Positions 1 through 12,240 of a DNA stretch of 64,000 nucleotides are shown one piece after another. Source of the DNA: Cercophora sp. LCS_1 (taxonomy: Eukaryota; Ascomycota; Sordariomycetes; Sordariales; Lasiosphaeriaceae); contig JAPZLL010000009.1 in the NCBI GenBank assembly GCA_036250225.1, positions 1,054,001 to 1,118,000 of the forward strand, written 5' to 3'. The notes beneath the pieces were generated by a model. The model had not been told where the DNA came from and ran no database searches. It saw only the letters and a list, made by a program, of their open reading frames with translations. Position numbers and translations under genes: made by a program. Each line of letters begins with the position of its first letter. Within the stretch, counting starts at the first letter, position 1.

Positions 1-150
1 TCGTGGTTCCGGGCGCCAAGCCGCCAATCGACGCCAGGTGCCGCGACGATCTCCACAACAACCGGCAGGTTAGAGCAACGCCAACTGCTCCCTCGTTCAA
101 ACGGACCTCGCGCGCCGCCACGAGGAAGATTGCCTTCTCTCCGTTTCAAG

Positions 151-1040
151 ATGAACTCCTCACGAGCAGCATGGCGCATGCTCGCAAGAGCTGGCGCGTC
201 ACGAACTCGGCATTTCTCTCAGTTCGGGGGGTTGCCTGGGATGGCCCAGCCAACTGCTGGGATCCCGATGCCCTACATCACCGAAGTCACAGTACGTTGC
301 GCTACGACCTTGCATGGCTTCCCTCCTATTCAGTCGTGTCGAATGCTCACTATACTATAGTCAGGAGGTTGGCGCACCTGTACGTAAACATACACGCCTC
401 ACTCACTAGGCCCGAACGATACTGACCGCGCTCCAAAGCCGACATCTTCTCCAAGCTGTTGCAGGAACGAATAATATGCTTAAACGGTGCAATTGACGAC
501 ACTGTCTCTGCTGCGATTGTTGCCCAGCTCCTATGGCTCGAGTCAGACAACCCAGACAAACCAATCACGATGTACATCAACTCTCCAGGCGGCGAGGTCA
601 GTTCGGGGCTCGCGATCTACGATACAATGACCTATATCAAGTCGCCGGTGTCGACCGTCTGCGTCGGCGCAGCAGCATCCATGGCTGCGATTCTACTACT
701 GGGCGGTGAGGCGGGGAAAAGGTATGCGCTGCCTCATAGCTCGATCATGGTTCACCAGCCGCTTGGTGGCACGAGAGGACAAGCCTCGGATATCTTGATC
801 TACGCCAACCAGATCCAGCGGTTACGGGAGCAGATCAATAAGCTTGCGCAACGGCACCTGAACACATCCTTCGGCTACGAGAAGTACGACCTTGCAGCCA
901 TCAACGATATGATGGAGCGGGACAAGTACTTGACGGCAGAAGAGGCAAGGGATCATGGAATCGTGGATGAGATCTTGTACCAGAGAGCTAAGGGCGACAA
1001 AAAGCCGAGCAGCGAGGACGCCAAGGGCCCATTGCCATGA
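151..1040 (+). CDS. clpP: Mitochondrial ATP-dependent Clp protease proteolytic subunit ClpP
   Basis: Three exons at 151-291, 361-379 and 439-1040 give 253 aa. The middle exon is only 19 nt; it is supported because it restores the ClpP block SGGWRTSDIFSKLLQERI with correct phase (0, then 1) and has GTACGT donors on both sides. The serine-protease triad is visible: Ser134 in GAAASMA, His159 in MVHQPLGG, Asp215 in ERDKYL. The first ~35 residues are rich in Arg, Ser and Ala with no acid, as in a mitochondrial presequence, so the product should act in the matrix. ClpP forms a two-ring 14-mer that degrades unfolded proteins with an AAA+ partner such as ClpX; no partner gene is nearby. The start is the first in-frame ATG. 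The dihydroxyacid dehydratase gene follows 757 nt downstream on the same strand. Confidence 0.93.
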
Positions 1041-1797
1041 TGATGCATGCAATTGGAAGGGCGTGGATCGACACTGTCAACCCGAGTCACCCAGTAAATC
1101 ATTGACAGGAGTTGGCTTGCTGTTCCGATGGCGGACATGGTGATGGTTCCTATGACCCTGCCGTGACGGTTCCTATGACCTTGAACCGGGGTGGGGTAAT
1201 TGGGACCCGGCATAGCCAACCCGAAACTACGGAGGTAAAGGAGATATCGCTATCTTGCTGGATAGGGGCATGGGAGTCATATCCTGCGAGAGCTTTGAAC
1301 CCACGTTAGGGCCATGGATGAATCATCCCTACTGCGGCTCGAAAGCCTGTATAATAGCATCGTACTTGCCTCATACAATAGCTCGTCGTCTTCGCAGGAG
1401 GAGATAGAGCCGAGGCTAGGGAATTGAGGCCAGAAGACAAAAAACAGAGCCAAGGGCTTCCATTGAAGGTTCGCCTGGAGCTGTGAAGGTGCTGGCGGCC
1501 AATCAACAAGCTCGAATTGCAATCAAAGCGGGAGCGGGGAGCTATTGCGGGGACCCCTGCAGATGCCGTCCCTGTGACTTCTCACAGGGCGACAATTCAG
1601 CGGTCAGAAATTTTGTTAGCCCCGATCTCGCCCCAAAACCCTCGACGCTGCGCACCGTGAACGTCAAAAGGGCCAATTGACTCACTCACCTCCTGGTTTG
1701 TGTTCCAGAAGGCCATCTTGTCTCTGGGTGATCGGTTGGATTTCCTCCCTTGTTTGTTCCCGCTGCGGCTCCCCTCTGCACCTTCCGTCAAACCACA
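1041..1797. other. Intergenic, no gene seen
   Basis: Holds the clpP 3' region and the upstream region of the dehydratase gene. Short open frames here show no recognisable motif and no splice-linked continuation. Confidence 0.6.
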
Positions 1798-3665
1798 ATG
1801 CTTCCGCAAACTCTCCTCCGCGCCGGAGCCCCCAGAGCTCTGGCCGCGGGCCGCCTCCAGCCGTTGAGGGCGCAATTGTATGCTTCTTGCCGACCCTGGC
1901 ACCTCTATCTTCTTGAAGCTAACCAGTAGCGCACAGCCGTTCTCTGTCCAAGAGCGCCAGCCGCAATGCCGACGAAGTCAAGCTCAACAAGGTGTCGTCC
2001 ACCATCACACAGCACAAGTCCCAGGGCGCCTCGCAGGCCATGCTCTACGCCACCGGTTTGACCGAGGACGACATGGCCAAGCCCCAGGTGGGCATCTCGT
2101 CGGTCTGGTACGAGGGCAACCCTTGCAACATGCACCTGCTCGATCTCTCCGGCATTGTGCGCGAGAGCGTGGCCAAGGCTGGCCTCGTGCCCATGCGCTT
2201 CAACACTATCGGTGTCTCAGACGGTATCAGCATGGGTACCACGGGCATGCGCTACAGCTTGCAGAGCAGAGAGATTATTGCCGACAGTATCGAGACTGTC
2301 ATGAATGGCCAGTGGTATGACGCCAACGTCTCCCTCCCCGGCTGCGACAAGAACATGCCCGGTGTACTCATTGCCATGGGCCGCGTCAACCGTCCCAGTA
2401 TCATGGTGTACGGTGGTACCATTGCCCCTGGCTGCAGCGCTAGCGGCGAGCCCATCGATATCGTCAGCGCCTTCCAGGCCTATGGCCAGTACATCACCGG
2501 CGAGATCGACGAGAAGCAGCGCTTCGATATCATCCGCCACGCCTGCCCCGGTGGCGGCGCATGCGGTGGTATGTACACTGCCAACACCATGGCCTCTGCC
2601 ATTGAGACCCTCGGCATGACCCTGCCGGGCAGCAGCAGTTTCCCTGCCGAGCACCCCAGCAAGAAGGCCGAGTGCGAGGGCGTCGGTGAGGCCATCAAGA
2701 ACCTGCTCAAGGAGGATATCCGCCCTAAGGACATTCTCACCCGCCAGGCCTTCGAGAACGCCATGATCGTCGTCAACATTCTCGGTGGCAGCACCAACGC
2801 CGTCCTCCACTTGATCGCCATTGCTGACGCTGTTGGCATCAAGCTCACCATTGAGGATTTCCAGGCCGTTTCCGACAGGACGCCCTTCCTTGCTGACCTC
2901 AAGCCCTCTGGCAAGTACGTCATGGAGGACCTCTACAAGATTGGCGGCACCCCTGCTCTGCTCAAGTTCCTCCTCAAGGAGGGCATCCTTGACGGGTCAG
3001 GCGTCACCGTTACCGGCAAGACCATGAAGGAGAACGTTTCCACCTTTGCCGATTTCCCCGCCGATCAGCCCATTATCCGCCCCCTGAGCAACCCCATCAA
3101 GCCCACCGGCCACATTCAGATCCTCCGCGGCTCTCTGTCTCCCGGTGGCTCCGTCGGTAAGATCACCGGTAAGGAGGGTCTTCGCTTCGAGGGCAAGGCT
3201 CGCGTCTACGACTACGAGGATGCCTTTATCGAGTCGCTCGAGCGCGGCGAGATCAAAAAGGGCGAGAAGACCGTTGTTGTCATCCGCTACGAGGGTCCCA
3301 AGGGTGGCCCTGGCATGCCCGAGATGTTGAAGCCCAGCTCCGCCATCATGGGCGCCGGTCTTGGCAAGGACGTTGCCCTCATCACCGACGGCCGCTTCTC
3401 CGGTGGCAGCCACGGTTTCCTCATCGGCCACATCGTCCCCGAGGCCATGGAGGGCGGCCCTATTGCTCTGGTCCAGGACGGTGACAGGATCGTCATTGAC
3501 GCAGAGAAGCGCGTCCTTGATCTCGAGGTGCCCGAGGAGGAGCTTGCCCAGAGGAGGAAAGCATGGAAGGCACCCGCGCCCAGGTACACAAAGGGTACTC
3601 TCAAGAAGTACGCTTCGCTTGTGAGCGACGCCAGCCACGGCTGTGTGACCGATGGTGTGATTTAA
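1798..3665 (+). CDS. ILV3: Dihydroxyacid dehydratase, mitochondrial (valine/isoleucine pathway)
   Basis: Exons 1798-1877 and 1937-3665 give 602 aa. The 59-nt intron (GTATGC donor, GCACAG acceptor) joins the presequence MLPQTLLRAGAPRALAAG to RSLSKSASRNADEV in phase. The enzyme removes water from dihydroxy-isovalerate and dihydroxy-methylvalerate, the third shared step of branched-chain amino acid synthesis. IlvD/Edd family signatures are present: PGCDKNMPG with Cys163, GGGACGGMYTANTM with Cys236, GNPCNMHL with Cys90, which fit the three Fe-S ligands, and near the C-terminus LITDGRFSGGSHG. The N-terminus is basic and Arg/Ala-rich, as expected for the mitochondrial enzyme. Codons end strongly in C, suggesting high expression. 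The alternative acceptor TAG at 1927-1929 would leave the wrong phase. Confidence 0.95.
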
Positions 3666-4074
3666 ATGGGTTGATCATTCGGGTGGCCGAGTTGTGGTTT
3701 TGTCTTGTAAATATTACTTCTCTTTTGTTTCTCTGGGATGGCATGGAACAGGCGCATAAAATGTGCGTCGCGATTTTGTTTAGTCTGGGAGAGGGGACGT
3801 TGGCCTGCCCAGTACGTACCGGTTAGGCGCCGACGGCGTTTCTTCAAAAATGTTGATACCTGAGCTTGAAGTACAGACACCCGAAGAATGTGCAAGTGCA
3901 AGTTATGAATGAGGACGCCACCTATTCGCAAATATCCAACTGGCAAGCGGAATGCACCTGAAAATGCAATGTCAAAACCAAGCGCGATAACTTCAACGTA
4001 CCAACCAACCCAGCGAGTCGCCTAGCCAACTTTCGTGCCCTCATCTCTTCATCATTCGTAAACACTCAGCTCTT
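3666..4074. other. Intergenic between convergent genes
   Basis: Shared 3' region of the dehydratase (+) and the acyltransferase (-). No coding or RNA signal is seen. Confidence 0.6.
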
Positions 4075-5106
4075 TCACCTCTTGGTCTTCTTCCATGCGT
4101 CCACGAAATTCCTCTTATCCCCCACTGTCAACCCAACCCTCTTCGCCCTCCCCAACCTCGCCAATGCGTCTGCCACTCGGTCCAACATTCTCTGTTCCTC
4201 CATCGTCAAATCCCCACTGCCTTCGGCCCCTTCTCCCCTCTCCGACCCCTCATGCCTGCTCGTCCCATTGGTCGCAACACTTGTGTTATACATGCCCTCC
4301 GCAATGCGCACCCTAATGCAATGCGTCGGTCTCGACAGCAGCTTCCACAAGAACCGTCCCCACGCACCCGGCACGGGCGTCGTCACATCGGGCGGCGTAT
4401 ACCGCATGCTCAGAGCAAAAATGGCCGCGTCAGACGGCACAGCCAACAAGCTCGGACTCAGCGGCAAGATCCCCTTGCCATTCGTCGTCGCGCACTCGGG
4501 GAACACGGCAACCACCCGGTCGGGGTATTTCTCCAGCAGCGCGCGAAGGTCCGTCAGGCCCTTTGGCGAGGGATCAGACGCGAGTTGTGCAGGCGATAGA
4601 GCCGCCCATATTGCGCCGAGCAGACCGACGTGTCGGACCTTGCGGGTGTGTGGGTATGAGATGGTGAAGATCGGGTCAAAGACGGCGGCGAGGTAGAGCG
4701 CATCGAGCGGGGAGGTGAAGTTGGCGGCGATGACGGAGCACGGGTGCGGGACGCGCGAGGCAGGTTGTTGGCTGAGGGAGCCGCGTTTCACGCCGTCGAG
4801 TTGGAGGTCGACCCACCATATCCCCGGTATTGCTATTATGCCCCATAGTAGGAGCTTGCGGATGAAGGAGGGGAGGGGAAGGTGGTGGAGGAAGAGGAGG
4901 TAGAGCGCTGTGTAGGAGAGGAAGAGCGGGAGGCGGAGGAGGAAGAGGAAGATGCGGACGGTTGCGAATATTTTAGAGGATGGCGTGAGGGCTGGGAGGA
5001 AGGGGGAGACGCCGGAGCCTGGGAGGGGGTTGTTGTTAGTTTTGGTTGGGAAAGGGTGGTTGTGAATCGACTTGCCTCTGTCGCGGAATTGGGAGAACTT
5101 CTCCAT
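4075..5106 (-). CDS. Lysophospholipid acyltransferase, LOA1/Vps66-like
   Basis: Single exon, 343 aa. A hydrophobic region at about residues 47-99 should hold two membrane segments and anchor the protein in the ER or lipid-droplet membrane. The acyltransferase core follows: NFTSPLD at 129-135, where glycerolipid acyltransferases normally carry the HX4D box, and FPECATTNGKGILP at 202-215, matching the substrate-binding FPEG-type box. In yeast the LOA1/VPS66 protein acylates lysophosphatidic acid during storage-lipid formation; assignment to that group rests on the FPE..TNG box and overall layout. The HX4D histidine is Phe130 here, and Gly of FPEG is Cys. The C-terminus is charged (residues 290-343) and rich in Glu, Arg and Lys. 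It lies tail-to-tail with the dehydratase and head-to-head with the kinesin. Confidence 0.75.
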   Translation of the reverse strand: MEKFSQFRDRGKSIHNHPFPTKTNNNPLPGSGVSPFLPALTPSSKIFATVRIFLFLLRLPLFLSYTALYLLFLHHLPLPSFIRKLLLWGIIAIPGIWWVDLQLDGVKRGSLSQQPASRVPHPCSVIAANFTSPLDALYLAAVFDPIFTISYPHTRKVRHVGLLGAIWAALSPAQLASDPSPKGLTDLRALLEKYPDRVVAVFPECATTNGKGILPLSPSLLAVPSDAAIFALSMRYTPPDVTTPVPGAWGRFLWKLLSRPTHCIRVRIAEGMYNTSVATNGTSRHEGSERGEGAEGSGDLTMEEQRMLDRVADALARLGRAKRVGLTVGDKRNFVDAWKKTKR

Positions 5107-6161
5107 TGCTGGGGTTTTGGTTGGTGTTGCCGACAGGTGTTTGTTGGGTACGCACGCTGGCGAGTGAGTCTTTGGTGATGGATTATTGGAGCATTGAAGT
5201 TTCGCCTAGAAGCTTGATATTATACGTCGATGCCGCTGCGTCTTGAGCGTCAAAGACGAGTTCGGGCTGATACTGGTGGACTTCGACAAAGATCGCTGTG
5301 GTGCTATCTGCAACTTTTTGGGAGCTGCAACTGTCTTTTTCGCATGTGAAGGGTGGCTCGTGCGCCACTGCCCTCAGGGCTGTCGATCCTCACCCATGCC
5401 GGTGAAACCAAACGGGCCCGTGAGCCGTTGCGTGCTTGTTTGACGGCGTCAAAAATTGTGGAGGTATCGTCGACATGGTATTTGTATTTGGATATGGAGG
5501 GGAGCTAAACTACTGGTTGTTGAGACCCTGCTCGAGATTGCTAGGTGTGTGCAAAACATGACAATGACCCGGTTAAGTCCTCGACAAAATCACCAACCGG
5601 GAAGTCACTGGAGGCCGGAAGATGTGTTGGGGGTATATCCTTCTCTTTGGACGAGTGGAAAACGGAATCCAAAGGCCTTTGATGTATGGTCTGGGGGCGT
5701 TGAATATCAGGAGAAGATTTTGAGGATTGGCTGGCAGAAGCCCACTACGTAGAACCACATGTGCCGTCCAACTGTTCATTACAGCACATCACGGCTTTTC
5801 ATCGTAAACAAAACCCTTCAATGCATAGCTGAGAAAAGGTGGTCGAGGGATCCTTTCATCAAGTGCATCGAGAATCCGGAGTTCGATGTCACGAAACATG
5901 CCCCTCCAAGGTTCGGGTGCCCCACCAATGCGGGCATGATTGGTCCAAACACCAGTCAACTGGTTGCCGTGGAGAAGCCCATAAACAGCGCTGGGGCTAT
6001 CGCTTCACAAACGCGCTACACCAATTGAGGAGTCCAGCATAATATTCGTGCTCCGAAGGGCTGCCACCACGTCGTCGCCAACGTCAACTGCGCCTGGAGC
6101 TTTGCTCCTTACCTCTTACTTGCTCTTCAATTACATCCTCCCCCACATGCGCGCCCTCAGC
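5107..6161. other. Divergent promoter region, no gene seen
   Basis: About 1 kb between the starts of the acyltransferase (-) and kinesin (+). Several short open frames exist but none shows a motif or a splice-linked extension. Confidence 0.55.
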
Positions 6162-9100
6162 ATGGAGAACACGGTATGTTATTGTTGTGCGCCGCCAACC
6201 CTGTCGGCGGCTGACCGCTTTCCCTCCAGAAACCACCGTCAATGCTCCGCCCGCCGAGCCACATCGCCCTTCCGTCACAAACTGCTCCGACGATGGGCCT
6301 TCAGGAGATGACCGACTCGCAGAGCAACGCGCGAGCGCAGACAATGGCGCCTCAACAGGGAACCAAGCGCGGCCACATCGGGAGTATGTCTTGTCCACGG
6401 CGCCCCGCGATTGTTCCTGTCGCTAACCACCGAGTCCCCTCAGTGCCCCAGCCGGAGCCAAAGCGAAAGACTCTGGCCGAAAGGGCCGTCGAGTTTCCCG
6501 GCGCAACCAAGACGACCTCGATCCCTTCGGTAACACCAGCCGCCGCCTTCGCGACGCTTCCCCGGCCTGCGATCAAGGGCACCTCAATTGCGACCCTGGC
6601 GACCACCGTAGGTGCGCTCAAGCCTCAGACACTGTGCCGTATACTGACACACCGCTCCCAGAAACCCACAACAGGCATAACCTCTTCTCGACATGCGCCC
6701 GGTGCATCACGACCACCCGTTACCAACTTTTCACAGACAATTGGGCCGGGGAGTCGGCCTCCTCTCTCGATCGCCCGACCTGGGACGTCGATGAACTTCA
6801 ACCAGTCCACTCAGAACAGACAAAAACCAAACCCACGCTCATCACGACCAGCCACCGCCATGGGAGACCGCGGCATGGAGATCGGGGAACAGGGGCAGCA
6901 ACAACCACAGCAGCAGCAGCAGCCCAACGGTACGGCCTTTTCAGCTTCTCTACAGCAACAACATGTATCACACCCTCATGTAACTATGCGGCATAAGAAA
7001 GTCCGCAGTACTTTTTCCTTTGAGTCTTTGGCTTCGAATCGGCAACAGCAGCGGCAGTGTAGGGACATATCCGGACTGAGCAGGCAATTGGGCGGTTTGT
7101 CACTGCGCGACAAACCAGATGGATCTGATGGTAGTCAAGTGACTACTGGTACATCAGCGAAAGCAACGGCAGGAAGCAAGAGGGTGGCTACGGCGGGTGG
7201 CCAAGACCAAAAAGAACGAATGAGCGAGCCTCCATCCCGGACCGCAAATGTTCCCGTCCCTACGACGCCTTGTCGCGGCGAGGATATGCTGGTTCAGTTG
7301 GAGCGGATGGATTCGATTATCAAGAGCGTCTGCAAAACCCCGGGTTCTCCTTTCAAGTCTTCTTCTCCTTGCAAAAGACCATTTCTCACCAAAGACTCCA
7401 ATCTGACAATGTACGCAGGCTGGGATGTCGACGAAAGGCTAAACGAAGTCGAGTCCCAATTCAAGCTTATGAGAGATGCTATGAACACCTCTCTAACAGA
7501 CAGGAAAACGCTTGAAGATGCTGTCGAACTTGCAAAAACCCGAGGTAAGTCCCCAGCCCCTCATAGCGTGCGCTTGGCTCACATGCACTCGTAGTCAGCG
7601 ATCTTGAGCGGGAGCGAGAAAAGCTGGACGAGAGAAACTCGATGCTCCAGACCGAAGTGGACAGCTTGCAACGCCAGGTACAATCACTGACCCTAACACT
7701 GGAGTCAGAACAGAGGAACCACAAGTACGAGGTGGAGGATAAGTCCCGAGCACACAGACACGAAGTCGACGAGCTCCGACGAGAGCTCAAGGACGAAACC
7801 GACCGACTCCAACGGACGCACCGAGAAGCACTGGAGGCTTTGGAGAGGCATTACCGAGTCGAGCTTGAGGACGAGCGAAGCCAGAAAGTGCGAGATCTGC
7901 AGGAACTCCGAGCTAGGCTAGGAATGGAACAGCAAGATCTCAACATTGCGCTCTTGGGTAAGGATCGTGAGATTCAAGATATGCGATCACAGTTGGAATC
8001 TCTCAAGGGTGACCTCGACCGGGAGCAAACGATCAAGGGTGACCTCCAGAGGCAGATCGCCGAGATGTCAACAACAAGCATGACATTGGAGGACAGAAAC
8101 CGAGCTCTCCGCGCTCAGATCGACTTCCTCGAATCGGACAGCAAGGCCCAATCGGACTCGTTCGCGGACATGGAGGCCCGTCTGCAGGAGGCTTTACGGG
8201 CGGCCGACGAAGCACGCCAGAAGTTGATCAAGGAGGAGACGGAGCGGCGCATCCTGTTCAACAAGTACCAAGAGCTCAAGGGCAACATTCGTGTTATGTG
8301 CAGAGTTCGCCCGGTTCTGGGCCCATCGGAGGGCGAAGAGGCGATGATCAAATTCCCCGACCTCAAAACGTCGGCCCAAATCGACGTCACAGGTCCCGAA
8401 GAGAAAAGCAGCTTGGGGGCCGTTGTTCGCCGGGTCACTCCCTTTGAGTTTGACAGGGTATTCACTCCTGCAATCCAAAACGAGGAAATCTTTAGCGAGA
8501 TTTCGCAACTGGTGCAGAGCGCCCTTGACGGCTACAACGTATGCATCTTTTGCTACGGCCAAACAGGCTCCGGGAAAACCTACACCATGTCTTCTCCCGA
8601 CGGTATGATTCCTCGGGCTACTCACATGATCTACGAAACCGTCACCAAACTGAAGGAGAAGTCGTGGACATACACGATGGAGGGAAGCTTTGTGGAAGTC
8701 TACAACGAGGAGCTGCACGATCTTTTGACTCCCCCGGCTGAGGCCAAGAGGAAGCTCGAAATCCGCCACGACGATGCACGAAAACAGACAACGGTCCTCA
8801 ACTGCAAGACTGTGCCTCTCGACTCGCCTGACGTTGTGGAAACGATGCTCAAGCAGGCACAAAACAACCGCAGCGTCGCAGCCACCAAGGCGAACGAGAG
8901 ATCCTCCCGTTCACACTCGGTATTTATCCTCAAGTTGGTGGGCGAGAACTCGGCAACGAATGAGCGGTGCGAGGGGACTCTCAACCTCGTGGATCTCGCT
9001 GGTTCCGAGAGACTGAAGCACTCGCAAGCAGAGGGCGACCGGATGAAGGAGACGCAGAACATCAACAAGAGCTTGGCCTGTCTCGGCGACGTCATTGAGG

Positions 9101-9383
9101 CCCTGGGACGCGGCTCCGGACACATTCCGTACCGCAACTCCAAGTTGACGCATCTGCTTCAGTATTCTCTGGGTGGAAACTCCAAGACACTCATGTTTGT
9201 CATGGTCAGCCCGCTCGAGGCGCACTTGAAGGAGACAATTACTTCGTTGAGGTTTGCTACCAAGGTACGTTTACTCCTCGTGTTTTTGATGACGGATTTG
9301 CTAACGAGAACCAGGTACACAACACCCATATCGGGACAGCCAAGTCAACCAAGAAAATAAAAGAACGAATCAGCGACTGCTAA
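6162..9383 (+). CDS. Kinesin-14, C-terminal minus-end-directed motor (KAR3/KlpA type)
   Basis: Six exons: 6162-6173, 6230-6383, 6444-6607, 6662-7544, 7595-9264, 9315-9383, giving 983 aa. Phases agree at every junction. The first exon encodes only MENT. The N-terminal ~350 residues are Ser/Pro/Gln-rich tail; a long coiled coil spans about 400-630; the motor begins at the kinesin-14 neck GNIRVMCRVRP near 634. The P-loop GQTGSGKT is at about 726, switch I is NERSSRSHSVF, switch II is LVDLAGSE near 869, and the protein ends with FATKVHNTHIGTAKSTKK. A motor at the C-terminus with this neck marks minus-end movement; the family crosslinks and slides microtubules in spindle assembly and nuclear fusion. 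Introns 2 (60 nt) and 3 (54 nt) are multiples of three without stops, so retained forms would also be in frame. Confidence 0.93.
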
Positions 9384-10484
9384 TTCTTGCTCCTAAATTA
9401 CTGGTGCGGCTGTCTTGCTGTTGGGAGTTTTTAACCTGGGAGGAAGGCCAAACCCGGCGGGGGCCGGGGCCGGGACGGCGATGCCTGATCGCTAATGATA
9501 CCATGAATGAATATTGCTTGTTTTTTGATGCGATGGCGAAGTTTTTTTCCCCGCTGTCTGAGCAGGAGGACGGGGAATGGAGAGAGGGTCACCCATTACC
9601 AAGGATTGTCACTGATTGAGGCGCTGTTCACTGTTTTCTTGGCCACTGACAAACGGAGTGAGGTTTTTGTTTATACTGAAAAGAAACCTTAGATCCTGGT
9701 GGGTGTGGGGAATGGGAAGGGAGTTTAGCGGCATAACTTGTTTAGTTTTTTTTTTCTGCAAAGATCAATACGAATTCACACACGAGTATTGGTGTTGTCT
9801 ACTTCAACGCAGATGCCACTGCAGAGCGGCCGCTTTTGCATTGTGCTTGGCGTGTCATCAAAAGTACCATGCAGTCTCGCAGAAGTGCTGATGATGAAAA
9901 AACAGAGTGTGTCAGATTTTAGGGGCATTTCGTGAGGCGGTTTCGTTTCCAGTCGGGATGGCGACCCGTCAGGGGTTGGGATGGCCCATCAAATGGATGA
10001 TTGGGAGGGAAAATCTGCCTGGTAGATACCAAACCAATCGTGGTATCCTCGTGCTGTGCCGCATCTTATCGAGATAGGTCAGATGTGAGAAATGCGGGCT
10101 TGTTTCAGGGGGCGTCTTGATATCTCTCGCTGGCTCGCCTGACAAGGGCTGGCTGACGGGATGGCTTGGATGGCCACATCACTCACAGCACAGGAGCTGC
10201 ATATGCTGTGGTAGGTTTCTTGGCAAAACCCCAAGCAAGAGGCAATAAGCACATCGATCGGTTCTGCAGAGGTCTCTCAGTAGGCGGGCGCGGAAATGAG
10301 CCTACCCGGGGTTGAAGGATCAGTGGATTTGATACCGAGAGGTATGGCTGCCCAGACAGGTGCGGGTGAGCTGCATGCTTACCTACCTTATATGAACTGA
10401 GCCCCCGCTACACCGCTGCAACGCCGCGGTCTGTGTTTATTTTCTCTTGTCGTGCCCGGCACTCGCGTCGTATCGTCATCGAAG
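9384..10484. other. Intergenic, no gene seen
   Basis: Kinesin 3' region and P450 upstream region. Contains short T-runs near 9,747 and otherwise nothing recognisable. Confidence 0.55.
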
Positions 10485-12230
10485 ATGGAGAAACTAAAGG
10501 CTTTGTTGGCGATCGTCGACCTCCCGGTGACGGTGTGGGGCGTTGTTGGCATGGGCTTGGTCTATTTACTGCTGAGGCTGGCGAGGGGGAGACCAGCGCT
10601 GCCGAGTGGTTCGCCGGGCTTGGTCCAGCCTGACTGGCCAGTGTTAGGATCGTGGCGGTTCTTTTCGGATCGGTTCAACTTTTTGATGGAGGCCAAGAGG
10701 GCGAGCAAGAATGGGAATTCTAGTTTTTGGTTTGGGGATCATCATGTTATTTCGGTCAGTGGGGCGGAGGCGAGGAAGTCGTATTATCAGAGTAAGGGGT
10801 TGGACTTCGGTGATGGGTGAGTTTTTTTTTTTTTTCTGAGAAGGGAGGTGGCTAACCAGACAGGTATGCTGTGTTGTTTACCGGCGCGCCGATTCCTGGC
10901 AAGGTTGATGATGATAAGGAGCCGATCGGGAAGTGGATGGTGAGACACTTTATCATTCTCCTCAAGCCCGAGAACCTGTCGCAGCGAGTGCCGCACCTTT
11001 CGAGGATTGCAAAGACAGGGTTAGAGACAGCGGCGCCGCGGCCTGGGGAGGAGAAGGTCATGGATCCGTTCGATGTTTTATATCACCAGATTTACCGCTT
11101 GACGATGCGTACGCTGGGCATCATGGAGATTGTCGACTCGCCTGAGCTGTTGCGCAAGACGTTGAGCTGGTACGAGCTGATTCATGATGGTTCGTCGCCC
11201 GCTAGGATTGTGTTTCCTTGGTTGCCCACGCCAGCTTGGCTGAGCAAGACCTGGGCGGGTATCAGGTTCTACACGCTCGTTAGCAGTATTTTGAAGGAGC
11301 GCAAGCGGACGGGGCGGAGGGAAGATGATGCGCTGCAGTACTTGATCGATAACGATGATGATGATCCGATCAGGGTCGTGTCGGTAAGTTTTGCCCTGCT
11401 TTGACAGCAACCGGTTGCTAACGACGACACCAGTTTGTCGTCGGCGCCTTGTTTGCAGGACAGACCAACTCAGGCGTTAGCGTCGGCTATCTTCTCGCCT
11501 TCTTGGCTCTCACCCCGGAATGGTACAAGCGAGTACAGGATGAGGTCGACGAAACGATCCGTAAACACCGCAAGAGCCCTGACCAATCAGCCTCTGACGT
11601 GTTGGCGTCGTTGTCGTTGACGGAATGGGAGCACGGATTCACCAGCATCGAGATCGCCAGCCGCGAGACAATCCGCTTGCACTTGGTGGGCGCAGGCTTC
11701 AGGAGGAACATTAGCGGTGTCGACATTCCCATCGGAAAAACTGGCGAGGTCATACCACCAGGGTCTTTTGCTGTAAGTGAGGGAAGGCGCGGGCGGCGCG
11801 AACGCCTCAAGCTGACGTATTCCCTTCAAGACCCACCACCTTGACGAGCTTCACATGGACCCCGAATATTACCCCGAGCCAGATAGGTGGAACCCAAGCA
11901 GGTTCCTCTCGGAGATGGAGGGCAAGGCCGAACCAGTTCCATTCCTCGGCTGGGGCACTGGACGACATCCATGCAGTGAGTTTGCTTATCCCTGATGAAC
12001 TGCCGCATCGAAACAAAACGCACTGACACATCACTGCAGTTGGAATGAAATTTGCCAAATTGGAGATGTACATTCTCGTGTCCATGTTCATCTCCATGTT
12101 TGACTTTTCTGTCGAAGACGAGCAGGGGAAACCATTGACCACGCTGCCGATAAACAGGAACAACCATGGGTCGAGCTTCCCCGATACGCCGGTGTTGTTG
12201 AGATACAAGCTCAGGGAGAGCAAAGCTTGA
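10485..12230 (+). CDS. Cytochrome P450 monooxygenase, microsomal
   Basis: Five exons: 10485-10816, 10864-11383, 11434-11772, 11831-11975, 12040-12230, giving 508 aa. All introns have GT..AG ends in phase and the first two have clear CTAAC branch sites. The N-terminus VTVWGVVGMGLVYLLLRLAR is a membrane anchor followed by the Pro-rich LPSGSPG hinge. Conserved P450 parts are the I-helix AGQTNSG, the K-helix ETIR (ExxR), the PDRW region and the heme loop FLGWGTGRHPCIG with Cys445 as axial ligand. The layout (AGxTN, ETIR, GRHPC) resembles CYP51/CYP7-like sterol or lipid hydroxylases, but no substrate can be assigned from sequence alone. No reductase or biosynthetic partner is adjacent. ATG 10485 is chosen because upstream in-frame sequence has only GTG. 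Confidence 0.9.
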
Positions 12231-12240
12231 GAAGGACTTG

